64,000 bases of DNA from Chloroflexota bacterium. Lineage in GTDB: Bacteria > Chloroflexota > Anaerolineae > Aggregatilineales > Phototrophicaceae. The notes beneath the pieces were generated by a model that was given only the letters and a program-made list of their open reading frames with translations, was not told the DNA's origin and made no database searches. This document shows, piece after piece, positions 57,397 through 64,000 of the stretch; position 1 is the stretch's first letter, and each line of letters begins with the position of its first letter. The stretch is taken from assembly GCA_028875185.1 (NCBI GenBank), contig JAPPFH010000094.1:1-64000 (forward strand). The letters run 5' to 3'. Position numbers and translations under genes: made by a program.

Positions 57397-58187
57397 CAGG
57401 TAGCTCCATTCGCTGCATGGGCGCGAAAGACAGCCAGCATCTCGCGCGCGCCGGACATGATAAGACCCTGATCCGAGGCGATCGGAATGACATGCAACCC
57501 CTGCCGCAACAAGTTCCTCCAGCCGAAGGGGCTGCTGGCGTCGGCGTCGGGCGAGCGGCCCGACATCAGCGGCATGTTGGCGGCGCGCGCCTTCGCCGCC
57601 ACCTGGTCAATCGCCGCGATAACGCAGGGATCATCGAATGCGGGAAGCAGACCCATGCTCGCGCTCAAGTCAACCGCGCCGATCATACAGGCGTCCAAGC
57701 CCTCGACTTCCAGCACGGCAGCGAAATCTTCCACCACGCCGACCGTTTCGATCATGATGACGACGATGGTCGAGTCATTGGCGGCCGCCAGGTATCCCTT
57801 CTCATCAAGCCCATAGCGGCTTGGGCGGCGCGGGCCAGTGCCGCGGACGCCTTGCGGCGGGTACTTGCAAGCAGCCACCGCCAGGCGCGCGTCTTTGGCG
57901 CTATAAATGTGCGGCACGATGACGCCGTCCGCGCCCATATCCAGCACGCGTTTGATGTGAACGGGATCGTTGCCGGGCACACGCGCGATAGTCGGCGTAT
58001 CGCCAAGCGCGATCAGCAGATTCTGCAAGGATTGCAGGTCGATAGCGGTGTGCTCGGTATCAATGGCGACCCAATCCAGACCGACATCGCGGATCATATC
58101 GGCGACGGTAATATCGGTCAGGCTCAGCCACATGCCCGCGCTCGGCTCGCCACGCCGCCATTTCGCTTTCAGCTCAATTGGGTTCAT
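57396..58187 (-). CDS. HpcH/HpaI family aldolase
   Basis: A 263-residue metal-dependent class II aldolase that forms or cleaves 2-keto-3-deoxy acids to pyruvate and an aldehyde. DWVAIDTEHTAID near 38-50 holds the catalytic region, RVPGNDPVHIKRVLDMGADG (near 72) the phosphate/arginine site, and metal ligands are E in MIETVG near 146 and D in GAVDLSAS near 172. It resembles 2-keto-3-deoxy-rhamnonate aldolases. It is the first catabolic gene after the sugar importer. Confidence 0.88.
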   Translation of the reverse strand: MNPIELKAKWRRGEPSAGMWLSLTDITVADMIRDVGLDWVAIDTEHTAIDLQSLQNLLIALGDTPTIARVPGNDPVHIKRVLDMGADGVIVPHIYSAKDARLAVAACKYPPQGVRGTGPRRPSRYGLDEKGYLAAANDSTIVVIMIETVGVVEDFAAVLEVEGLDACMIGAVDLSASMGLLPAFDDPCVIAAIDQVAAKARAANMPLMSGRSPDADASSPFGWRNLLRQGLHVIPIASDQGLIMSGAREMLAVFRAHAANGAT

Positions 58188-58193
58188 TTTTGC

Positions 58194-58242
58194 ACCCCAT
58201 CCCCCGGCCCCTTCCCCAGCGAGCTAGGGAAGGGGAGTCTAG
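58194..58242. repeat. CCCCATCCCC hairpin repeat without insert
   Basis: CACCCCATCCCCCGGCCCC and TTCCCCAGCGAGCTAGGGAA form a hairpin with a GAGCTAG-type loop. This copy lacks the GTGTCTACGCG module found in the loops at 48041-48248 and shows the presumed ancestral form. Confidence 0.6.
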
Positions 58243-58259
58243 TAGCATTCCAAACAAAT

Positions 58260-59411
58260 TCACGCCCTTTGCCCAGCCTCCCCCCATCCCGATGGGGGGA
58301 CTGAGGGGGGTTTATCATCAAGCAGCGAGCGCTCGCTTTCGGCATCGAAGAGATGCATTTGCGCGCCGGCGAAATGCAGGCGGCAAGTCTCGCCGACGGC
58401 GAGCGATTCTTGCGCGTCGATGATCACGCCGAAGAGCTGCCCGGCCGCGCGGACGAAAATCAAGTCGCGGCTGCCCAGCGCCTCCACCAACTCCACTTCG
58501 CCGCTGATGGTGTTCTCGCCCGCTTCCGCCACCAGTTTAATCGCCTCTGGGCGGATGCCCCAGACGGCGTGATTCCCCGTCATATTGGCCAAGCCAGCAT
58601 GGAAACGCGCCGGCAGCGTCAGCTCAAAGCCCGGCAATTTAAGGCGATAACCGCCGCCTTCAGCAGCCGATATCGCGCCCTCGAACATATTCATGCTGGG
58701 CGTACCGACGAAATTGGCGACGAAGGCATTCCGCGGCGCGAAGAATACCTCATGCGGCGTACCCACCTGCTGGATATCACCGTCCTTCATCACGATGATC
58801 TTGTCGCCGAGCGTCATCGCTTCTTCCTGATCGTGGGTGACGAAGATGAAGGTGGCGCCGGTATCTTGATGCAGGCGTTTGATCTCGGTGCGCAATTGCA
58901 CCCGCAGCTTGGCGTCCAAATTGCTCAAGGGTTCGTCCATCAAGAAGACTTCAGGGCGGCGCACCATCGCCCGCGCCAGCGCCACCCGCTGCGCTTCGCC
59001 GCCGCTGACCTGGCGCAGACCGCGCTCCAAGAGATGGTCGATGTTCACCAGCGCCGCTACCTCGCGCACGGTACGGTCGATCTCGCCGCGCTTCATCTTG
59101 ACCGCGTGCAGGGGGAAAGCGATGTTGTCATAAACATTCATCGTCGGGTACATACTGAAGTTCTGAAAAACCATCGCCACCCGCCGGTCCTTCGGCGCCA
59201 GATCGGTGATATCGCGCTCGGCGATCGCTATTCGTCCGCTATCGGGCTGTTCCAAGCCGGCGATCATGCGCAGGGTCGTCGTCTTGCCGCAGCCCGATGG
59301 ACCGAGCAGCACCGCCAACTCGCCTCCTTCGATGACCAGATTGATCTTGTTGACGGCCGCGCGCTCTGAATTGGCGAAGCGTTTGACCAGGTCTTTGAGC
59401 AACACCTTCAT
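58260..59411 (-). CDS. Sugar ABC transporter ATP-binding protein (MalK/UgpC-like)
   Basis: A 383-residue ATPase. Walker A is GPSGCGKTT at 37-45, the signature VSGGEAQRVALARAM near 134, Walker B FLMDEPLSNLD near 157, and the C-terminal TOBE-type regulatory domain occupies about 240-360. The last 20 or so residues (DDKPPSVPPSGWGEAGQRA) are encoded by a CCCCCATCCC/GATGGGGGG hairpin repeat, so the original stop codon seems to have been overrun. It energises the permeases at 59803-61575, although a 391-bp repeat-bearing gap separates them. Confidence 0.92.
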   Translation of the reverse strand: MKVLLKDLVKRFANSERAAVNKINLVIEGGELAVLLGPSGCGKTTTLRMIAGLEQPDSGRIAIAERDITDLAPKDRRVAMVFQNFSMYPTMNVYDNIAFPLHAVKMKRGEIDRTVREVAALVNIDHLLERGLRQVSGGEAQRVALARAMVRRPEVFLMDEPLSNLDAKLRVQLRTEIKRLHQDTGATFIFVTHDQEEAMTLGDKIIVMKDGDIQQVGTPHEVFFAPRNAFVANFVGTPSMNMFEGAISAAEGGGYRLKLPGFELTLPARFHAGLANMTGNHAVWGIRPEAIKLVAEAGENTISGEVELVEALGSRDLIFVRAAGQLFGVIIDAQESLAVGETCRLHFAGAQMHLFDAESERSLLDDKPPSVPPSGWGEAGQRA

Positions 59412-59802
59412 AATCGCAGCCTACTTCAGTATTCTACCCCTCCCCGCCATCTCTATGGCGGGCATCCGGAGCACCAGGGAGGACAGGACAGTTTTTCAGC
59501 GAGCAAAATATCGTCCCGAATTCTACAACTTCTAGGGCTTTTTCGGGCGACTCACCGCCGCGCGTAGGTCGCGTAGACACCGACCGCCGACACTGCGGGT
59601 CAGTCGCCCCTACAGTTTTCGCCAGGATAGATGCTTTCGAAGTCTAACTTAAGCCATAGATTTTCGATTAGACCAAACCTGTCCTGTCGTCAGCAAAGCA
59701 TCAGGGAGAGGCGACGCGCCTGCGTCGGCGCTGGGATACATCGTAACCTGGAAAGCCTGCATCCCGCCCGCGCAATCCTTTCCTTGACCGCGCCTAACAG
59801 CT
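59412..59802. repeat. Gene-free spacer with two repeat types
   Basis: No gene is visible. About 59440-59482 is a CCCCTCCCCGCCATCTCTAT-type repeat, the same kind as in the double ATPase gene. About 59541-59622 is a compound GGGCGACTC...GTCAGTCGCCC palindrome with CGCGTAGACAC at 59570-59580. The rest, 59630-59800, shows nothing recognisable. The spacer lies inside what is probably one transport operon. Confidence 0.55.
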
Positions 59803-60642
59803 TCATTCCAAGATGCCGAATGTCAGCCCCTTCACAATCTGCCGCCGCAGGGCGATGGTAAGGACGATGACCGGTACCATAATGATCAGATTCACCGCGA
59901 ACAGATTACCCCATTCGACGCGCGTACGCACGATGTAGGTGCCGGCGGTCATGGGCAAGGTGCTGGTGCGGTTGCCCGAAAGGACAAGCGCCAGGAAGAA
60001 TTCGTTCCAGGCGAAAATGAAATTAAGAATCGCGGTGGCTACGATGCCGGGAAAAACGACGGGCAGCACGACGCGCCAGAGCGCGCCCAGGCGCGTATAA
60101 CCCTCCACCATTGCGCTTTCCTCCATCGCCGCCGGCAGCTCGGCAAAATAGCCGCGCATCATCCAGACGACCAGCGGCAATAGAAATGTCTGATAGGTGA
60201 TGATGAGACCCGGGAAGGTATCGCGCAAGCCAATGCCCAAGCCCCGTTCCAAATACAGAAACATGGCGTAGAATGGCAAGCCGACCACGATCGGCGGGAT
60301 CATGCGCAGTGAGATAAGCCATTGCATCAGCGCCTTGGAACTGCGAAAGCGAAAACGGGCGAAGGCGTAAGCGGCTGGCACGCCCAATATCAGCGCGACT
60401 GCCACCGAGCCGACCGAGATGATCAAGCTGTTGCGCAAATAGACCCAACCCTTGCGCGTGAAAAAGACGAACTCGAAGTTCTCCAGCGTCGGCTCAAAGA
60501 GCCAGGTGGGCGGGCTTGAGACCCAGATGATCTGCGGCTTGAAGGCGGTTACGCTGCCGGCCAACACCGGCGCAATGACCAGGGAAGCCAGCGCGATCAG
60601 AATGACGTAAGCCAGAACTCGTTCGGAAATCGGCGCGCGCAT
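59803..60642 (-). CDS. Carbohydrate ABC transporter permease (MalG-like)
   Basis: An inner-membrane permease of 279 residues with six helices. Helix 1 is VLAYVILIALASLVIAPVLA. The EAA coupling loop reads EESAMVEGYTRLGALWRVVL near 185-205, with the family's P following. The C-terminus (RRQIVKGLTFGILE) is close to the usual RYFVxGLTxGAVKG ending. Six bases separate it from the MalF-like gene. Confidence 0.92.
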   Translation of the reverse strand: MRAPISERVLAYVILIALASLVIAPVLAGSVTAFKPQIIWVSSPPTWLFEPTLENFEFVFFTRKGWVYLRNSLIISVGSVAVALILGVPAAYAFARFRFRSSKALMQWLISLRMIPPIVVGLPFYAMFLYLERGLGIGLRDTFPGLIITYQTFLLPLVVWMMRGYFAELPAAMEESAMVEGYTRLGALWRVVLPVVFPGIVATAILNFIFAWNEFFLALVLSGNRTSTLPMTAGTYIVRTRVEWGNLFAVNLIIMVPVIVLTIALRRQIVKGLTFGILE

Positions 60643-60648
60643 CGTCGG

Positions 60649-61575
60649 CTACCCCACTTCAACATCGCGATACAGATAGCGGAACATCAGCGCGGAGATC
60701 AATCCAATGAACAGCAGCATCAAAATCGAGCCGGCCGCCGCCCGGCTTAGCTTGCTGAATGTGAAAGCGGTGCGGTAGAGATAAAGGCTTAAGGTCTCGG
60801 TGGTGAGGTGAGGACCGCCATCGGTCATGACGCGCACGATATCAAATGTGCGGAAGGCATCGACCGTGCGCAGCAGCAGCGCCACCAGAATCACCGGGCG
60901 CAGCATGGGCAGCGTGAGGCGGCGGAAGATCATCCAGGACGATACGCCTTCCAGCCGCGCCGATTCAAAGGGCGCGCGCGGCAAAGTCGCCATGCCCGCC
61001 TCAATGATTAGAAAGACTAGCGGATACCACTGCCAGATATCCACCAGCACCACCGTCAACCGCGCTGTGCTCGCCTGCGCCAGCATCGTCTGCCCCGGGA
61101 TGCCCAAAAGACCGAGAAACCAATTGACCAAACCGAAAAGCGGATCCAGCATCCAGTTCCACATCAGCCCAACCACAATTGGCGCCATGGTGATGGGAAT
61201 GATGAGGATCAGGCGCAGCAGCTCTTTGCCAGCGGTGATGCGGCGAATCAGCAGCGCCACAGCGAAGCCCAGCAGGAAGGAGCCGGAAACCGAGAAGACA
61301 ACATAATAGAGCGTGTTGAGCGCGCTCTGGATGAAGTCGTCGTTGCCCAGCATGCGCTCGAAGTTCTGCAAGCCGACAAAGGGACGCGACTGCGAGGCGA
61401 AGGTGACGCGGAATAACGAGACGCCGGTCGAGAAGATGATGGGATATATTACCACCAGCAGCAGAATGATCAGCGCCGGCGCGATAAAGAACCAGTGCCG
61501 CTGCCTCTGCGTCAGGTTATAGAGGCGGGTTGAGAAGGGCTGGTTTGTGGTGTCCGATAAGTCAGAGGCATTCAT
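60649..61575 (-). CDS. Carbohydrate ABC transporter permease (MalF-like)
   Basis: An inner-membrane permease of 308 residues. Helix 1 (FFIAPALIILLLVVIYPIIF) is followed by the LFRVTF and FVGLQNFERML segments typical of MalF-type permeases. The EAA loop is ESARLEGVSSWMIFRRLTLP near 216-235. The ATG at 61575 is chosen; a GTG at 61611 gives a longer frame but lies inside a palindromic repeat. Confidence 0.9.
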   Translation of the reverse strand: MNASDLSDTTNQPFSTRLYNLTQRQRHWFFIAPALIILLLVVIYPIIFSTGVSLFRVTFASQSRPFVGLQNFERMLGNDDFIQSALNTLYYVVFSVSGSFLLGFAVALLIRRITAGKELLRLILIIPITMAPIVVGLMWNWMLDPLFGLVNWFLGLLGIPGQTMLAQASTARLTVVLVDIWQWYPLVFLIIEAGMATLPRAPFESARLEGVSSWMIFRRLTLPMLRPVILVALLLRTVDAFRTFDIVRVMTDGGPHLTTETLSLYLYRTAFTFSKLSRAAAGSILMLLFIGLISALMFRYLYRDVEVG

Positions 61576-61599
61576 GCTCGCACGGGTGTCATGTATTCG

Positions 61600-61712
61600 A
61601 GGGCGACTCACCGCGGCGAGTAGACGCTGCCGGTTGCTCGCCCCTACATATATGCAGCTTAGAAGGGCGACTCACCGCCGCGCGTAGACACCGCGGGTCA
61701 GTCGCCCCTACA
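61600..61712. repeat. Two compound palindromic repeats in tandem
   Basis: About 61600-61648: GGGCGACTCACCGCGGCG to GGTTGCTCGCCCC, with TAGACGC between the arms. About 61665-61712: GGGCGACTCACCGCCGCG to GGTCAGTCGCCCC, with CGCGTAGACAC at 61681-61691. They fill the spacer between the MalF-like and binding-protein genes. Confidence 0.55.
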
Positions 61713-61738
61713 GTTTGCGCTATGGCGGGCAACTTACC

Positions 61739-63208
61739 CTACATGCACTCGTCGTGCTCAAGCCCGAGCTCGGCGAGTTTAGCGCAGACGAATTCCTCGC
61801 GCTGTTCCACCGAGACGTAGGTGAGCCCTTCGTCATAGTAGCCGGCGTCTTCGACGATTTCGCGGATGTCATTATTGGCGTCCATCATCAAAGTCGCCGC
61901 ATCACCACCGGCGGCCACCTCTTGCAAGGCGCGGCCGATGGCGTTCTCCGCTTCGGGCCACCAAGGCTCGGCCGGGCGCCCTATGCCGACTTTCGCCGCT
62001 TCGTAATTCGCCGTCAGATGGGGCCACTTCGCGACCAGATCGGGGTCGGTCAACACCGAGATGCGATGGCCCGCGCCAGTCTGTTCCGCCAGAATGCGCG
62101 AGAACGCTACGCCATGCGCCAGTTGCAGATAGTCCCAGGCGATCTGCTTCTGCTCCTCGGAAATATGGGCGTTGATCATATACGCCGGTCCCGCCGAGAG
62201 CAGCGCGGACTGAATCTCGCCCGTCTCCGGATTCATCCAACCCGGCACCGGCGCGAAGCCGGTGTTCGCGGCGACAATTGATGCGTCCGGATCCAGCAAG
62301 AGCGGGATCGCCCAGCTTTCCGTGCCATACATCGCCACCTTGCCTTGGGCGAAGTTCTGCATCACCTCGCCGAATTGGAAGGATTCGCGCCCCGGCGGCT
62401 GCAAGTTGAGAACATCTTGCCCGGCGAAGAACATCGCCGTATCAATCGCCGCTTCGGTATCGAACAGCGGATTGAATTCGCTGTCGAAGAAATCGACGCC
62501 ACGCGAAAACCCGAAGTGAATCATGTAATCGAAGAGGATATTGTTGGGCGTGCCGTAGCGGTAGTTGAAGCCGTAGAGCTCATCGTCCGGTCTGGTGAAG
62601 AATTCGCCGACTTCCGCCAGCTCGTCCCAGGTCGCTGGTACGGTCAACTCGCGCCCGTACGCTTCCATGAAAGCCGCTTGCTCATCGGGGTCGCCGAAGA
62701 GATCGGTGCGATAAGCAAACATGCCAACGGCGACCAACGTGGGAATGCCGACCCATTTCTCTTTCGCCATCGCCACGGTGCCAAAGGCGCGCGTGGTGAA
62801 GTCTTCCGGATGCGAATCGCCCGGCGCCGCCAGATAGAAGCGGTCCAGCTCTTCCAGGCAGCCGAGCGCCGCCAATGCGCCAGCCCAGCCATCTTCGACG
62901 AACATGATGTCGAAGTCATCGCCGCCGGCCGCGCAGGTGGTCTGGATTCGCGGGAGCACATCGCTATGCGCCGCGTTTTCGTAAATCAGCGTGACGCCCG
63001 AAGCCTCTTCATAAAGCGGATCGAGTATTTCGTGCTGGTAGGCCAGGATAGGTACGACTTCGGTGTTGAGGATGCGCAGCTCCTTGCCTTCCCAGGGGCG
63101 CGCGCCCGTCTCGGGGTCGGTCAACGGGATCGAATCCTGCGCCGATGCCAGCGGCAGGAAGAGCGAAATCACTAAGAGCAAGAACCAAGCAGTCTTGATG
63201 TTTCTCAT
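61739..63208 (-). CDS. Sugar ABC transporter substrate-binding protein, family 1
   Basis: A secreted binding protein of 489 residues. A Sec signal peptide (KTAWFLLLVISLFLPLASAQ) opens the sequence. PLYEEASGVTLIYENAAHSD near 65-85 and DIMFVEDGW near 104 are typical of the family, which feeds MalFG-type importers. AAGGAG lies upstream of the ATG. It is the first gene of the minus-strand operon that continues through the permeases, ATPase and catabolic genes. The ligand is probably the sugar or oligosaccharide broken down by the downstream enzymes. Confidence 0.92.
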   Translation of the reverse strand: MRNIKTAWFLLLVISLFLPLASAQDSIPLTDPETGARPWEGKELRILNTEVVPILAYQHEILDPLYEEASGVTLIYENAAHSDVLPRIQTTCAAGGDDFDIMFVEDGWAGALAALGCLEELDRFYLAAPGDSHPEDFTTRAFGTVAMAKEKWVGIPTLVAVGMFAYRTDLFGDPDEQAAFMEAYGRELTVPATWDELAEVGEFFTRPDDELYGFNYRYGTPNNILFDYMIHFGFSRGVDFFDSEFNPLFDTEAAIDTAMFFAGQDVLNLQPPGRESFQFGEVMQNFAQGKVAMYGTESWAIPLLLDPDASIVAANTGFAPVPGWMNPETGEIQSALLSAGPAYMINAHISEEQKQIAWDYLQLAHGVAFSRILAEQTGAGHRISVLTDPDLVAKWPHLTANYEAAKVGIGRPAEPWWPEAENAIGRALQEVAAGGDAATLMMDANNDIREIVEDAGYYDEGLTYVSVEQREEFVCAKLAELGLEHDECM

Positions 63209-63348
63209 CTCATTAACTCCTTCAAGGACAAATCTAATTGGACATCCGATACGATATGCTTATCAAGTTTCTATAGCCGCTGCCTTTCTACTCGTGAAGG
63301 CGACTGTGCTCGGAGCGGGCGACCCGAGCCTCCGCCTTGCTGGTATGC

Positions 63349-64000
63349 CTAGCATCTGCCGCCGTAGGTCATAAACTCTATGCCTGGGCGGCCCGTGCGG
63401 GTTTCCGCGAGATTGGCTCGCACCCATTCAATCACATGAGGGGCGGCGTCGAGTTCGATAAGGACTTCCAACTCCATCGCCCGGCAGAATACTTCCTCTC
63501 TGGTCCAGGCTTCATGATCACATTGCGTTATGCCGTAGCCAGCATTAGATCGATGAACATGGCAGGCTTCGTGGACAAGAACTGCGGGTTCGCGCGTATC
63601 CCACCCGGCGCCCCAAACCTCGTCCGCAGGCCCGTCCCAACGCATGAAAAAAGTCCTTCGGCCACTCGATATTACACCCCTTCCCCCGTGCTCCTGTCGC
63701 TGTTCGATCTTGTCCAAGCCGTTGAGCGTGTAATCGTAGCGCTGCGGCAGCCTGTTTCTAAGCACGTCGAGCATTTGCTCGTAATAGGCGACAAAGTCCG
63801 GGGCGCCCATGATGCTAATCAACCCCGGCAGCCCGCATTGGTCCGGAAATGCTTGATAGCCCGCCGCCCAATCCTGGTCGTTGTTGCATTGCCATTGATC
63901 CTGACAACAATTGTTCGTGAAAACGCTCTGCCCGGGGCGGGCAGGTTGCTTGGACGGGTGGAAGGCAGGATGCTGCGCCCTCTGGCGTCTCCGAAGACTA
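63349..64000 (-). CDS. Protein with HExxH metallopeptidase-like motif, N-terminus outside window
   Basis: The frame is open from the stop codon at 63349 to the right edge of the window, so the start lies outside; the first in-frame TTG inside is at 63822 and is not needed as a start. The visible 216 residues have a cysteine- and glutamine-rich part (NNCCQDQWQCNND near the edge, then YQAFPDQCG) and, further on, AVLVHEACHVHRSN, an HExxH zinc-metallopeptidase-like motif, with CDHEAWTREE 14 residues later as a possible third ligand. I do not recognise the family. The C-terminus is GIEFMTYGGRC. Confidence 0.55.
   Translation of the reverse strand, partial: SLRRRQRAQHPAFHPSKQPARPGQSVFTNNCCQDQWQCNNDQDWAAGYQAFPDQCGLPGLISIMGAPDFVAYYEQMLDVLRNRLPQRYDYTLNGLDKIEQRQEHGGRGVISSGRRTFFMRWDGPADEVWGAGWDTREPAVLVHEACHVHRSNAGYGITQCDHEAWTREEVFCRAMELEVLIELDAAPHVIEWVRANLAETRTGRPGIEFMTYGGRC

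Noticed and set aside
59482-59688. 10-bp inverted repeat GACAGGACAG / CTGTCCTGTC in the spacer
   Set aside because: Too short and internally repetitive over a 200-bp distance to support an element on its own.

Overview
The window looks like a chromosome segment from a GC-rich, carbohydrate-degrading bacterium. The density of ABC importers, paired dipeptide-type transporters used beside glycosidases, Tat-exported binding proteins and abundant short palindromic intergenic repeats resembles environmental or host-associated Chloroflexota. That placement is inference: there is no rRNA or marker gene here. I saw no rRNA, convincing tRNA or CRISPR array.

Region 1 (1-2430) holds an extended SDR epimerase and an enolase-superfamily enzyme. 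Region 2 (2577-9009) is an accessory island of visibly lower GC than its surroundings, split by a host-like flavin monooxygenase. It holds (a) a 946-residue protein that joins an N-terminal SAM-methyltransferase-like domain, a reverse transcriptase with an intact YADD motif and a C-terminal helical-repeat region, and (b) a translationally coupled pair: an EcoRI-type DNA adenine methyltransferase and a TIR-domain protein whose C-terminal half resembles YfbU. No EcoRI-like endonuclease is visible. These two units are the best candidates for undescribed anti-phage systems.

Region 3 (9339-13530) is a pair of ABC exporter half-transporters separated by a GxxExxY gene flanked by about 44-bp imperfect inverted repeats. 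This looks like a small mobile cassette; a gene-less copy of the same repeat pair lies at 43402-43585. Region 4 (13806-31902) is sugar metabolism: an aldo/keto reductase, overlapping ROK and PFK-like kinases, a ribose-type binding protein with two tandem binding domains, two tandem MFS transporters, a class III CoA-transferase, DhaK/DhaL, a ribose-type ABC permease and ATPase, a LacD-type aldolase, and two paralogous Tat-dependent family 5 binding proteins. Those two head a peptide/oligosaccharide ABC system (32141-36265) whose two ATPases are fused through a linker encoded by an intergenic-type repeat.

Region 5 (36440-51183) is a second dipeptide-type ABC system arranged around a divergent promoter, with two GH2 beta-mannosidase-like enzymes; it plausibly imports and degrades mannose-containing oligosaccharides. 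Region 6 (51180-63208) runs on the minus strand: a MalEFGK-type sugar importer, then an HpcH/HpaI aldolase, Ldh-family dehydrogenase, TIM-barrel isomerase, zinc dehydrogenase, BKACE-family enzyme, amidohydrolase and a divergent GH29-like hydrolase. This suggests non-phosphorylative oxidation of a deoxysugar or uronate. The right edge holds a truncated gene with an HExxH motif.

The intergenic spaces carry several repeat families: short palindromes of the GGGCGA...TCGCCC type, CCCCATCCCC/GGGGATGGGG hairpins inside longer units with terminal inverted repeats, and CACCGAG-type repeats. A small module (CGCGTAGACAC or its complement) recurs inside the loops of the first two families.
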